DNA of 64,000 bases, taken from contig DASQKY010000023.1 of assembly GCA_035630295.1 (NCBI GenBank), positions 1 through 64,000 of the forward strand. Reading direction: 5' to 3'. This DNA is from Acidimicrobiales bacterium. Its GTDB lineage: Bacteria; Actinomycetota; Acidimicrobiia; Acidimicrobiales; Iamiaceae. The position numbers and the translations under genes were made by a program. The notes under the pieces are model-generated. The model worked only from the letters and a program-made list of their open reading frames with translations, was not told the origin of the DNA and made no database searches. Shown one piece after another: positions 26,874 to 35,819 of the stretch (the stretch's first letter is position 1; each line of letters opens with the position of its first letter).

Positions 26874-28397
26874 TCAGGCCTCGCCGTCGGGGGCGAAGTC
26901 GTGGGTGAAGGCCTCGATGGCGGCGGTCAGGGCGTCCTCGTCGGGGATCTTCCCGTCGTCCCGGATGGCGTCGAGGATGTCGCCGTGGCGGGTCCGGAAC
27001 CAGGTGATGAGGTCGGTCTCGTACTCCTTGACCCGGGGCACCGGGACCGAGTCGAGGTGGCCCCGGGTGCCGGCGTAGAGCACCAGCACCTGCTCCTCCA
27101 CCGGGAGGGGCGAGTTGAGGCCCTGCTTGAGCAGCTCGGTGAGGCGGTAGCCCCGCTCCAGGGTGGCCTGGGACACCTTGTCCAGGTCGGAGCCGAACGA
27201 GGCGAAGGCCTCCAGCTCGCGGAACTGCGCCAGGTCACCCTTGAGGGTGCCCACCGCGGTCTTCATGGCCTTGATCTGGGCCGCGCCGCCCACCCGGGAC
27301 ACCGACTGGCCCACGTTGATGGCCGGCCGCACGCCCGACTTGAACAGGTCGTCCTCCAGGAAGACCTGGCCGTCGGTGATGGAGATCACGTTGGTGGGGA
27401 TGTAGGCCGAGATGTCGCCGGCCTTGGTCTCGATGATGGGCAGGGCGGTCATGGACCCGGCGCCGTTGGCGTCGGACAGCTTGGCCGCCCGCTCCAGGAG
27501 CCGGCTGTGCAGGTAGAAGACGTCGCCGGGGTAGGCCTCGCGGCCCGGCGGGCGGCGCAGCAGCAGCGACACCTGGCGGTAGGCCTCGGCCTGCTTGGAC
27601 AGGTCGTCGTAGACCACCAGGGCGTGCTCGGCGTTCTCCATCCAGTGCTGGCCCATGGCGCAGCCGGCGTAGGGGGCCAGGTACTTGTAGGGCGCCGGGT
27701 CCGAGGCCGGGGCCACCACCACGACCGTGTAGTCCATGGCGCCGTGGCTGGCCAGGGTGGCCACGGTCTGGGCCACGGTGGAGGCCTTCTGGCCGATGGC
27801 CACGTACACGCACTTCACCCCCAGGCCCTTCTGGTTGAGGATGGTGTCGATGGCGACGGTGGTCTTGCCCGTCTTGCGGTCGCCGATGATGAGCTCGCGC
27901 TGGCCCCGGCCGATGGGGGTCATGGCGTCGATGGCCTTGATGCCGGTCTGCAGCGGCTCGTGCACCGGCTTGCGCCCGGTGATGCCCGGGGCCTGGATCT
28001 CCATGCGCCGGTCCTGGACGTTGGTCAGGGCGCCCTTGCCGTCGATGGGCTGGCCCAGGGTGTTCACCACCCGGCCCAGCAGGCCGTCGCCGGCCGGGAC
28101 CGAGAGGATCTGGCCGGTGGCCCGGACCGACTGGCCCTCCTCGATGCCCTGGACGTCGCCCAGCACCACGGCGCCGATCGACCCCTCGTCCAGGTTCAGG
28201 GCCAGGCCCGTGGACCCGTCCTGGAACTCCAGCATCTCGTTGACCGCGCAGTCGGGCAGGCCCTCGACGCGGGCGATGCCGTCGCCCACCTCGATGACCC
28301 GGCCCACCTGGGCCGCGGCCATGTCGGGCGTGAAGCCCTCCAGGTTCTTGCGGAGGGCAGCGGTGATGTCTTCGGGGGTGATGGTGAGCTCAGCCAT
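26874..28397 (-). CDS. atpA: F1Fo ATP synthase alpha subunit
   Basis: Non-catalytic nucleotide-binding subunit of F1. Walker A is GDRKTGKTT, and the Walker B region is [34 protein letters not shown] in part. The arginine finger region [13 protein letters not shown] is present, as is the N-terminal helix that binds delta. 507 residues, near the usual 505-550; it lacks the C-terminal extension described in mycobacterial alpha subunits that suppresses ATP hydrolysis. The ATG at 28397 lies 60 bases after the atpH stop. Confidence 0.98.
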   Translation of the reverse strand: MAELTITPEDITAALRKNLEGFTPDMAAAQVGRVIEVGDGIARVEGLPDCAVNEMLEFQDGSTGLALNLDEGSIGAVVLGDVQGIEEGQSVRATGQILSVPAGDGLLGRVVNTLGQPIDGKGALTNVQDRRMEIQAPGITGRKPVHEPLQTGIKAIDAMTPIGRGQRELIIGDRKTGKTTVAIDTILNQKGLGVKCVYVAIGQKASTVAQTVATLASHGAMDYTVVVVAPASDPAPYKYLAPYAGCAMGQHWMENAEHALVVYDDLSKQAEAYRQVSLLLRRPPGREAYPGDVFYLHSRLLERAAKLSDANGAGSMTALPIIETKAGDISAYIPTNVISITDGQVFLEDDLFKSGVRPAINVGQSVSRVGGAAQIKAMKTAVGTLKGDLAQFRELEAFASFGSDLDKVSQATLERGYRLTELLKQGLNSPLPVEEQVLVLYAGTRGHLDSVPVPRVKEYETDLITWFRTRHGDILDAIRDDGKIPDEDALTAAIEAFTHDFAPDGEA

Positions 28398-28457
28398 CGG
28401 CTCGCTTCCTGGGTTCGCACCGGCTCGGGGCCGGCGCCGGAGTGGTGACGGGTGGGC

Positions 28458-28988
28458 CTAGAGAGCAGCGCGGAGCTGCTCGAGGCGGCGGCGGACGGTG
28501 CCGTCGATGACGGTGTCGCCGACCTGGGCGACGAGGCCGCCCTGGACGGTCGGGTCCACGATGACCTTGACCTCGACGTTGCGGTCGGTGGCCCGGCCGA
28601 GGGCCTCGGCCAGCCGTGAGGTCTGCTCGTCGGTGAGGGCCACGGCCGAGCGGACGTCGGCCACCGCCTTCTGGCGGGAGGCGGCGCTGCGCTCGACCAG
28701 CGCGTCGACGATGGCGGGGAGATCCCGCGCCCGGCCGTTGCCGACCACCAGACCCACCAGGTTCACGGTGGTCGGCTGGGCCTTGCCGCCCAGCAGGTCG
28801 ACCACGACCTGCTGGCGGCGTGCGGGCTCGATGTGCGGGTCCGAGAGCGTGCCGAGCAGCTCGTCGTTGCCCCGGATGACCTGGGCGACGCGGAACAGCT
28901 CGTCCTCGACCTCGCCCAGGGGGTCCTCGGCCCGGGCGAGGAGGAAGGCCGCCTCGGCGTAGGCGTCGATGATCCGGGGCTCGGCCAT
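28458..28988 (-). CDS. atpH: F1Fo ATP synthase delta subunit
   Basis: Joins the peripheral stalk to the top of F1. 176 residues, the standard bacterial form rather than the mycobacterial b-delta fusion. Visible family features are the N-terminal IDAYAEAAFLLA helix and the C-terminal DPTVQGGLVAQVGDTVIDGTVRRRLEQL. Its ATG overlaps the last base of the atpF stop (TGATG), so the two stalk subunits are translationally coupled. Confidence 0.96.
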   Translation of the reverse strand: MAEPRIIDAYAEAAFLLARAEDPLGEVEDELFRVAQVIRGNDELLGTLSDPHIEPARRQQVVVDLLGGKAQPTTVNLVGLVVGNGRARDLPAIVDALVERSAASRQKAVADVRSAVALTDEQTSRLAEALGRATDRNVEVKVIVDPTVQGGLVAQVGDTVIDGTVRRRLEQLRAAL

Positions 28989-29695
28989 CAGCGGGACGCC
29001 CCCACCTGGTCGATGTAGGCGTCGATGAGGGCCCGGTTGGCCTCGGTGTCGAGGCTGGCCTCGACCACCCGCTCGGCGGCCCCGATGGCGATGGACGCCA
29101 CCTCGCCCCGCAGGTCGGCCAGGGCCTGGGCCTTGGCCGCCTCGGCCTCGGTGGCGGCCCGCTGCCGGATCTCGACGATCTCGGCGTCGAGGGCCGCGAC
29201 CCGCTCGGCGCGAAGGGTGTCCGCGGTCTGGCGGGCCTCCTCGATGATGCGGGTGGCCTCGGCCTTGGCGTCACCCAGTTGGGCCTCGTAGCCGGCCTTG
29301 ACCTGGTCGGCCTCGGACCGGGTGGCCTCGGCGGCCTCGATGTCGCCCCGGATCTTCTCGGTGCGCTCGTTCATGGTCTTCTTGATGGCCGGGTAGCCGA
29401 AGAAGCCCAGGGCCCCGAACACCACCAGGAAGCCGAAGGCGCCCCAGATGATCTCGTTGGTCTCGGGGAGGATCGGGCTCGGGGCGGCCCGGCACTCGTC
29501 GATGGTGCCCCCCTCGGCCAGGATCTCGATGCACTCGGCGTCGGAGTGGGTGGCCCCGTTCTCCTCGGCCTCGTGGATCACATCCTCGACCGGGTTGGCC
29601 CCCGCCTCACCCTCCGCGGCCGAGGCCGGGGACGAGAAGGCGAGGATGGCGAGCACCGCGGCAGCGGCGGTGAGCAAGAGGCGGATGCGACGCAT
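28988..29695 (-). CDS. atpF: F1Fo ATP synthase b subunit with N-terminal signal-like extension
   Basis: Peripheral stalk subunit, 235 residues instead of the usual 155-175. The canonical part begins near residue 80: membrane helix 81-101 (EIIWGAFGFLVVFGALGFFGY) followed by a long Ala/Glu/Arg coiled coil. Ahead of it is a signal-peptide-like segment (residues 1-27, ending SPASAA) and an acidic region 28-79 with two cysteines, C55 and C68. That part would lie outside the cytoplasm. If the first helix is not cleaved, the protein is a two-pass membrane protein. The ATG at 29695 is the only start that gives a normal translation initiation region; starting at residue 80 is not possible with a nearby start codon. 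Confidence 0.94.
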   Translation of the reverse strand: MRRIRLLLTAAAAVLAILAFSSPASAAEGEAGANPVEDVIHEAEENGATHSDAECIEILAEGGTIDECRAAPSPILPETNEIIWGAFGFLVVFGALGFFGYPAIKKTMNERTEKIRGDIEAAEATRSEADQVKAGYEAQLGDAKAEATRIIEEARQTADTLRAERVAALDAEIVEIRQRAATEAEAAKAQALADLRGEVASIAIGAAERVVEASLDTEANRALIDAYIDQVGASR

Positions 29696-29727
29696 GCGCA
29701 GTCCTTTCTCTGTCGACGAGGACAGGA

Positions 29728-30864
<1,137 letters not shown>

Positions 30865-31320
30865 CTACTCCTTCACGAGGTCGGGCTTGAGGCCGGGGAA
30901 GGCCAGGGAGGCAGAGACGAAGCGGGTCTCCCACACGAGGAGGCCGAGGTGGCCCACCACCAGGGTGAGGCCGAGGGGCAGGGGCTCGATCCACGGCTGG
31001 TCGCCCACCAGGAGGACGACGCCGGAGATGATCCCGAGCCGGATCAGGAAGCCGAACAGGGCCACCCCCATGACCAGGGCGTAGCTGATGCGGGCGGCCC
31101 AGGACTGGAGGGCGGCGGCGGCCACGAAGTTGCCCAGCACCAGGGCCAGGGCCAGGGCCACCGAGGCCAGGCCCTCGAGGTTCCAGCCCAGGAGGCCCAC
31201 CAGGAGGGCCAGGGGAGCCACCTTGAGCCCGCGGCGGACCAGGTCGCGGATGATCTGGCCCTCGGGGGCGGGGGCACCGGAGGTGTCGCGGGTGGCGAAG
31301 GCGGGGGCCGGAGCCGTCAT
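30865..31320 (-). CDS. AtpI-like membrane protein of the ATP synthase operon
   Basis: A 151-residue protein with about four hydrophobic helices after a soluble head of 35 residues. Size, position directly before atpB and hydrophobic pattern match the AtpI/subunit I group, which helps assemble the c ring or import Mg2+. Sequence identity to AtpI is low, as is normal for this group, so the assignment rests mainly on context. The ATG overlaps the stop of the preceding small gene (ATGA), so it is translationally coupled. Confidence 0.75.
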   Translation of the reverse strand: MTAPAPAFATRDTSGAPAPEGQIIRDLVRRGLKVAPLALLVGLLGWNLEGLASVALALALVLGNFVAAAALQSWAARISYALVMGVALFGFLIRLGIISGVVLLVGDQPWIEPLPLGLTLVVGHLGLLVWETRFVSASLAFPGLKPDLVKE

Positions 31321-31625
31321 CGGGCCCTCCCCGAGGGCTTCGGCGCCGGCGCGACGGGGGCCGGGGCCACGGACCGGGGGGCGGTGGCGGCGGTGCCCTC
31401 GTGGGCGGCCATGTCCTTGTCGTAGCCCAGCTTGATCTTCACCCCGGTGCCGACCACGCCGATGGCGGCGACGGCGATGGTGAAGAGCGGGCTGGTGCCG
31501 GCCACCCGGTCGATGATCCAGCCCACGAACCCGAAGACCAGGGGGGTGAGGGCCAGGTCGACACCGCGCCCGAGGGCGTCGCTGAACCCTCTGTTCAGGT
31601 CTTGCCTGGCACGCAGGTCGAACAC
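31317..31625 (-). CDS. AtpZ/AtpI-like small membrane protein, first gene of the atp operon
   Basis: A 102-residue protein with two hydrophobic helices (about 23-40 and 45-66, LALTPLVFGFVGWIIDRV and SPLFTIAVAAIGVVGTGV), the typical hairpin of the putative F0F1-ATPase subunit (AtpZ) family, plus an Ala/Pro-rich tail. AtpZ with AtpI is thought to assist assembly or cation supply. The GTG at 31625 follows a CCAAGG-like ribosome binding site. First gene of the operon; a promoter candidate lies 62-91 bases upstream. Confidence 0.72.
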   Translation of the reverse strand: MFDLRARQDLNRGFSDALGRGVDLALTPLVFGFVGWIIDRVAGTSPLFTIAVAAIGVVGTGVKIKLGYDKDMAAHEGTAATAPRSVAPAPVAPAPKPSGRAR

Positions 31626-31686
31626 TCGAGCACCTTGGAGAGAGCGGCCCCGGGAGCCCGGGACCGGCGCTTGTGAACCAAGGCGC

Positions 31687-31716
31687 AAACTAGGGGGCGC
31701 TCCTCCCCCGCCGCAA
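31687..31716 (-). promoter_or_regulatory. candidate promoter of the atp operon (TTGCGG-N18-TAGTTT)
   Basis: On the minus strand TTGCGG (31716-31711) is separated by 18 bases from TAGTTT (31692-31687), resembling a housekeeping sigma promoter. It would give a leader of about 55 bases before the GTG at 31625. It lies in the 233-base divergent gap between the atp operon and the zinc-ribbon gene. Confidence 0.4.
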
Positions 31717-31845
31717 ATCTTCACATGCCGGCAACACGGCGCACGCCCGGCGGCTCCCGCCGTGAGGGCCCGCGCGGCCCGTCCTCGGCCGCACCACCGG
31801 CTCCCGACCGTTCAGCCGCGGGCGGCCACGGCCCCGCCCCCTCGG

Positions 31846-31851
31846 TACGCT
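31846..31851 (+). promoter_or_regulatory. -10-like TACGCT for the zinc-ribbon gene
   Basis: TACGCT ends exactly 7 bases before the ATG at 31859; the spacer is an unbroken run of seven C, so no ribosome binding site is possible. Confidence 0.5.
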
Positions 31852-31858
31852 CCCCCCC

Positions 31859-32203
31859 ATGAAGTGCCCCGTGTGCGACGTCGGCCTCTCCATCTCCGCC
31901 CGTGAAGGGGTGGAGATCGACTTCTGCCCCCAGTGCCGTGGCGTGTGGCTGGATCGGGGCGAGCTGGACAAGATCCTGGACCGGGTGGCGGTGGTGGCCC
32001 CCGCCCCCGAGGTCCCCGCCTCGCCGCCCCCGGCCCCCTACGCCGAGCCGCCCCGCTACGCCGACCGTCCCCCCGAGCCCCGCTACGACGACCGGCCGCG
32101 GTACGACGACCGGCCCCGCTACGACGAGCACCGCCGGCCCGAGGGCGACCACTACAAGAAGAAGCGCCGCAAGTCGATGCTCGACGACCTCTTCGACTTC
32201 TAG
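31859..32203 (+). CDS. zinc-ribbon (zf-TFIIB family) protein
   Basis: A 114-residue protein. Residues 1-45 form a zinc ribbon with MKCPVCDVGL and FCPQCRGVWLDRGELDKI, the zf-TFIIB pattern. Residues 47-90 are a Pro/Tyr/Asp/Arg-rich disordered stretch with a near-repeat (YDDRPRYDDRPRYDE), and the tail is a basic KKKRRKSMLDDLFDF. Family members are widespread in bacteria and mostly uncharacterised; nucleic-acid or protein binding is plausible. The ATG is at the first possible position after the TACGCT hexamer. Confidence 0.88.
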   Translation: MKCPVCDVGLSISAREGVEIDFCPQCRGVWLDRGELDKILDRVAVVAPAPEVPASPPPAPYAEPPRYADRPPEPRYDDRPRYDDRPRYDEHRRPEGDHYKKKRRKSMLDDLFDF

Positions 32204-32229
32204 CCTCCGGCGGGCGACCGGACGGCGGG

Positions 32230-32814
32230 TCAGGACAGCGCGTCGAGGCCGGCGCGCAGGCCGGTGAGCTCGTCGGTGACGCCGCGCAGGTCGGCCTCCA
32301 CCGCCTCCACCCCGGCCGAGGGCGAGAGGGCCAGCTCGGCGGCCCGGGCCACCGCCGCCTCCAGGCGGACCTGGAGCAGCTCCAACCGCCCGTCCAGCTC
32401 CTCCCGGGTGTTGAGGATGCGCTGCACCGACTCGAACCGGGCCCGGTGCACCTCCACCAGCTCGGGGTCGGCGTCGTGGCGGCGACGGGCCTCCTTGTAG
32501 GCCGCGGTCACGGCGACGGGGTCGAGGGTGGTCGCCACCTCGTCGAGCCGCCGGGCCTGCAGGGCCGCCTGGTAGACGGCCACGGCACCGGCGTCGACCC
32601 GGGACCCGAGGGCGGCCACCCGGTCGCGGACCGGGCCCTCGGGCCGGCTGGCCACCAGGCCCCGGTAGCGCACGGCGGCAGCCACCGCCCCGTCCACGGC
32701 CGGCAGCAGGCGGGGTGGCACCGCGGCCCGGTCGATGGCCGCCAGCGGGTCGGCGGGCGCGGCCCCGGGCAGCGGGGAGGCGCTCTCCTCTCGGCCCCGG
32801 CGGAACAGACCCAT
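32230..32814 (-). CDS. helical protein of unknown function
   Basis: A 194-residue soluble protein that appears almost entirely alpha-helical. A basic head (MGLFRRGREES) is followed by about 160 residues with heptad-like spacing of Leu, Val and Ala, most clearly from RARFESVQRILNTREELDGRLELLQVRLEAA onward. No cysteines, signal peptide or known motif. The ATG is supported by TAGGGT ending 6 bases upstream. It converges on the zinc-ribbon gene across 26 bases. No function can be assigned. Confidence 0.65.
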   Translation of the reverse strand: MGLFRRGREESASPLPGAAPADPLAAIDRAAVPPRLLPAVDGAVAAAVRYRGLVASRPEGPVRDRVAALGSRVDAGAVAVYQAALQARRLDEVATTLDPVAVTAAYKEARRRHDADPELVEVHRARFESVQRILNTREELDGRLELLQVRLEAAVARAAELALSPSAGVEAVEADLRGVTDELTGLRAGLDALS

Positions 32815-32820
32815 CGCCCG

Positions 32821-32826
32821 ACCCTA
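32821..32826 (-). promoter_or_regulatory. -10-like TAGGGT for the helical protein gene
   Basis: TAGGGT ends 6 bases before the ATG at 32814; the spacer CGGGCG offers no usable ribosome binding site. Confidence 0.45.
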
Positions 32827-32918
32827 CGACGGCCCGGCACCCCGCTCACCCCGAACCCGGCACGAAAGTGCCCGACATCCCGGCTCTTCCGTGCCCGGTT
32901 GGGCGCCGGGGGGAGCCG

Positions 32919-34430
32919 TCAGAGGCGGAGGTCGCCCTCGGCGGTGCGGTGGGCGGCCACGCCGACGGGCTCGTCCTCGGTGACCAGGGCCATCACGTCC
33001 TCGGCCGTGCTGGTGGCCCAGGCCCGGTCGCCGGCGGGCGTCCGCACGGCCAGGAACGCCTTCTCGGGGGCGCCGTCGCGGTCGTACATCACCGTGGCCC
33101 CCTCGATGCGCACCGCCCCCTCCCAGTCGGCCACCAGCTCCACCGACCCGACGTCGTCGACCTCGGCCTGGCAGTCGCGGGCCATGAACCGGCCCCGGGG
33201 CGGCGGGTCCGTCGAGTAGACGCCGAAGGCGTGCTTGGTCAGGAACCCGCCGTTGGCGGTGACGAAGCCCACCGACCCGGCGTCGCCCCGCAGCACCTCG
33301 GCCATGGTGGCGATGGAGTGCGACACGTAGTCGTTCCACGGCCCCCCGGCGAAGCTCAGGCCCCCGGTGACGGTGAGCTGCCGGTCGAGGCCCAGGCCCA
33401 GCTCGGCCGCCGCCACCTGCACGGCCGAGGGGAAGCACGAGTAGACGTCCACGTGGGCCAGGTCGTCGACCCCCACGCCGGCCAGGCGCAGGGCCTCGGT
33501 CCCGGCGATGCCGATGGCCGGCGAGCGGTGCAGGGCCACCCGGTTGCCCACGAACCAGGTGTCGTGGGCATCGGTGCCGGTCCACGGGAACACCCACCGC
33601 TCCGCGGGCACGCCCAGGGCCCGGGCCCGCTCCACCGAGCACACCAGCAGGGCGGCGGCCTGCTCCACGCTGTTGTTGGAGTTCATGAGCTTGGGGTACG
33701 GGTGGCCGATCATGCGGTTGCCCGGCGTGACCGTGCGGATCTCCTCGGCGGTGCGGGGTTCGCGGATCCAGGCGTGGGGGTTGGCCGCCGCCACCGCGCT
33801 GAACCGGGCCCACAGCTCGGAGACCACCGCCTGGTGCTCCTCCTGGGTCCGGCCCGCCGCGGCCCGCACCGCGCTCTCGAAGATGGGGTAGTGGGTGACG
33901 GGCAGGAACAGGCCCCGGCTGATCTCGTCCGGCGAGGCCAGGGGGGTGTCGTCACCCAGCCGCTCGGTGGGCACGACGTCGTCGCCCTGGGCCGTCCAGC
34001 CCCGGTCCTGGCCCGAGGCCCGGGCCGCCTGGCGGGTGCGCCAGGCCTCGGCCCCGCCGATCAGCACCAGGTCGGCCCGCCCGGCGGCGATGTCGGCCCC
34101 GGCCCGGTTCACCAGCGTCTGCGGGTAGTTGCCGCCGGCCACCGTGGTCCACCGCCGGCGGGGCTCGGCCCCCAGGGCGGTGGCCACCAGGGCCGCCGGG
34201 TCCCGGTAGCGCCAGGACAGGATGTCGACCACGGCGACGGTGTCCAGGCCGGCCAGCAGGGCCGCGGGGTCGGCCACGCCGCTGTCGTCGGCGGCCACCC
34301 GGGCCGCTCGGGCCAGCATGGTCGTCGGCTCGGCCGGATCGTCGCCCCGGTCGGTGCGCACGTTGAGCTGGCCCACCCCGACCAGCACAGGCAGGCGGGG
34401 ATCGAGGTCGCGGGCGACGGGCGTCGACAT
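32919..34430 (-). CDS. thiolase-like protein (actinobacterial acetyl-CoA acetyltransferase family)
   Basis: A 503-residue thiolase-superfamily protein like those annotated acetyl-CoA acetyltransferase in mycobacteria. The N-terminal half has LPVLVGVGQ and an ADLVLIGGAEAW segment; the C-terminal half has HVDVYSCFPSAVQVAAAELG and GGLSFAGGPWNDYVSHSI, corresponding to the second thiolase motif. The nucleophilic cysteine of true thiolases is absent: its region reads VAGGNYPQTLVN (98-109). The activity is therefore doubtful; SCP2-thiolase-like or non-catalytic CoA-binding roles are possible. The ATG has GGAGG 9 bases upstream. Confidence 0.82.
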   Translation of the reverse strand: MSTPVARDLDPRLPVLVGVGQLNVRTDRGDDPAEPTTMLARAARVAADDSGVADPAALLAGLDTVAVVDILSWRYRDPAALVATALGAEPRRRWTTVAGGNYPQTLVNRAGADIAAGRADLVLIGGAEAWRTRQAARASGQDRGWTAQGDDVVPTERLGDDTPLASPDEISRGLFLPVTHYPIFESAVRAAAGRTQEEHQAVVSELWARFSAVAAANPHAWIREPRTAEEIRTVTPGNRMIGHPYPKLMNSNNSVEQAAALLVCSVERARALGVPAERWVFPWTGTDAHDTWFVGNRVALHRSPAIGIAGTEALRLAGVGVDDLAHVDVYSCFPSAVQVAAAELGLGLDRQLTVTGGLSFAGGPWNDYVSHSIATMAEVLRGDAGSVGFVTANGGFLTKHAFGVYSTDPPPRGRFMARDCQAEVDDVGSVELVADWEGAVRIEGATVMYDRDGAPEKAFLAVRTPAGDRAWATSTAEDVMALVTEDEPVGVAAHRTAEGDLRL

Positions 34431-34572
34431 GGCGGCGGGCCTCCGGCGGGACGGGCACCTGGCGGGCGGACGATCGGACCCCCGCGGACCGGGCCAGCGC
34501 GGGCCGGGCCGGGCCCGTCGACGCGCCCCGCGTCGGGGGTGGCTGGACGGTAGGGGCGAGCCGGGCGCTCAC

Positions 34573-34578
34573 TACAAT
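34573..34578 (+). promoter_or_regulatory. -10-like TACAAT for the phosphatase-rpiB genes
   Basis: TACAAT is the best match to the bacterial -10 consensus in the window. It ends 7 bases before ATC (34586-34588), the proposed first codon of the phosphatase gene. Confidence 0.55.
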
Positions 34579-34585
34579 CCGACCC

Positions 34586-35194
34586 ATCGCCCCCGTCGAC
34601 GTCCTCGTCCTCTGCACCGGCAACCAGTGCCGCTCGCCCATGGGCGAGGCCCTGCTCCACCACCGCCTGGCCGCCGCCGGCATCGACGCCCACGTCCACT
34701 CGGCCGGCCTGGTGTCCGAGGGCGTGCCGGCCTCGGCCCACGGGGTGCGGGCCCTGGCCAAGCGGGGCGTCGACCTCGGCGCCCACCGCAGCCGGGCCCT
34801 GACCCCGGAGATGGTGGCCCAGGCCGACCTGGTCATCGGCATGGCCCGCGAGCACGTCCGCGAGGCCGTGGCCCTCCGGCCCGAGGCCTTCCCCCGCACC
34901 TTCACCCTGCGGGAGCTGGTGCGCCGGGCCGGCGCCGTCGGCCCCCGCCGCCCCGTCCCCGGGGCCGACCCCGGTGCCGACGCCCTCGAGCCCCTCGACG
35001 CGTGGCTGGCCCGGGTCAGCGCCGGGCGCCGGCCCACGGACCTGCTCGGCGAGCACCCCGGCGACGACGTGGCCGACCCCATGGGCATGTCCCGCCGGGC
35101 CTACGAGCGCTGCGCCACCGACATCGAGGACCTGGTCGAGGGCCTGGTGGACCTGGCCTTCCCGGTCCGCCGGTCGCGGTCATACTCGGCCTGA
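34586..35194 (+). CDS. low molecular weight protein-tyrosine phosphatase, probable ATC start
   Basis: Phosphatase with the P-loop C10-TGNQC-R16-SP (C(X)5R) and the general acid in VADPMGMS. Bacterial relatives control exopolysaccharide kinases or act as arsenate reductases. The reading frame needs residues before the P-loop, yet there is no in-frame ATG, GTG or TTG between it and far upstream; the first ATG (34640) lies after the catalytic loop. ATC at 34586 lies exactly 7 bases after TACAAT and gives [12 protein letters not shown], the expected first strand. The stop overlaps the rpiB start (TGATG). 202 residues, longer than the usual 150-160 because of an insert near residues 110-145. Confidence 0.85.
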   Translation: MAPVDVLVLCTGNQCRSPMGEALLHHRLAAAGIDAHVHSAGLVSEGVPASAHGVRALAKRGVDLGAHRSRALTPEMVAQADLVIGMAREHVREAVALRPEAFPRTFTLRELVRRAGAVGPRRPVPGADPGADALEPLDAWLARVSAGRRPTDLLGEHPGDDVADPMGMSRRAYERCATDIEDLVEGLVDLAFPVRRSRSYSA

Positions 35195-35739
35195 TGCGCA
35201 TCGCCATCGGCTCCGACCACGCCGGCTACGACCTCAAGGCCCACCTGGTGGCCTTCCTGCGCGACGCCGGCCACGACGTCGTGGACGCCGGGACCGACTC
35301 GGCCGAGTCGGTCGACTACCCGGCCTACTGCGCCGCGGTGGCCCGGGCCGTGGCCGCCGGCGCCGTCGACCGGGGCATCGTCATGGGTGGCTCCGGCCAG
35401 GGCGAGCAGCTGGCCGCCAACGCGGTGCGGGGCGTGCGGGCCGCCCTGTGCAACGACCTGTTCACCGCCCGCCTGAGCCGCCTCCACAACGACGCCAACG
35501 TGCTGTCGATCGGGGGCCGGGTGGTGGGCACGGCGCTGGCCGAGGAGATCGCCACCACCTGGCTGGCCACCGAGTTCGAGGGCGACCGCCACGTGCGCCG
35601 GGTGGAGCAGCTGGCCGAGCTGGCCTCCCTGTCCGACGTCCCCGACGCCCAGGACGCCCTCATCGACCGCCTGGCCCCCGGCGCCACCGCCCGGGCCCGG
35701 GGCGAGGGCTCGCCGGCGCCCGACCCCACCTACCCGTAG
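35194..35739 (+). CDS. rpiB: ribose-5-phosphate isomerase B
   Basis: Interconverts ribulose 5-phosphate and ribose 5-phosphate in the pentose phosphate pathway. The N terminus [13 protein letters not shown] and the [12 protein letters not shown] segment are diagnostic of RpiB/LacAB. The catalytic position held by Cys65 in E. coli is here in [12 protein letters not shown], with Glu71 as the likely base, as in Mycobacterium tuberculosis. 181 residues, with a 20-residue C-terminal tail rich in Pro and Gly. The ATG overlaps the phosphatase stop. Followed by a CCCCCT repeat before glyA. Confidence 0.95.
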   Translation: MRIAIGSDHAGYDLKAHLVAFLRDAGHDVVDAGTDSAESVDYPAYCAAVARAVAAGAVDRGIVMGGSGQGEQLAANAVRGVRAALCNDLFTARLSRLHNDANVLSIGGRVVGTALAEEIATTWLATEFEGDRHVRRVEQLAELASLSDVPDAQDALIDRLAPGATARARGEGSPAPDPTYP

Positions 35740-35740
35740 C

Positions 35741-35770
35741 CCCCCTCCCCCTCCCCCTCCCCCTCCCCCT
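35741..35770 (+). repeat. five perfect tandem copies of CCCCCT between rpiB and glyA
   Basis: The 30 bases are five perfect CCCCCT units starting 1 base after the rpiB stop. The minus strand reads AGGGGG repeated five times, a textbook G-quadruplex motif in the template strand of rpiB-glyA transcription. Copy number could vary by slippage. Confidence 0.9.
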
Positions 35771-35819
35771 CGCCCGTCGGCCCGGCCGACGACGTCCCGC
35801 CCCTCCCGAGGAGACCCCG

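Noticed and set aside
26874-28397. Mycobacterial-type alpha-subunit extension or b-delta fusion in the ATP synthase
   Set aside because: atpA is of normal length and atpF and atpH are separate genes; only atpF is unusual, at its N terminus.
34640-35194. Phosphatase starting at the ATG at 34640
   Set aside because: It would remove the catalytic cysteine and most of the P-loop, which are encoded intact just upstream.
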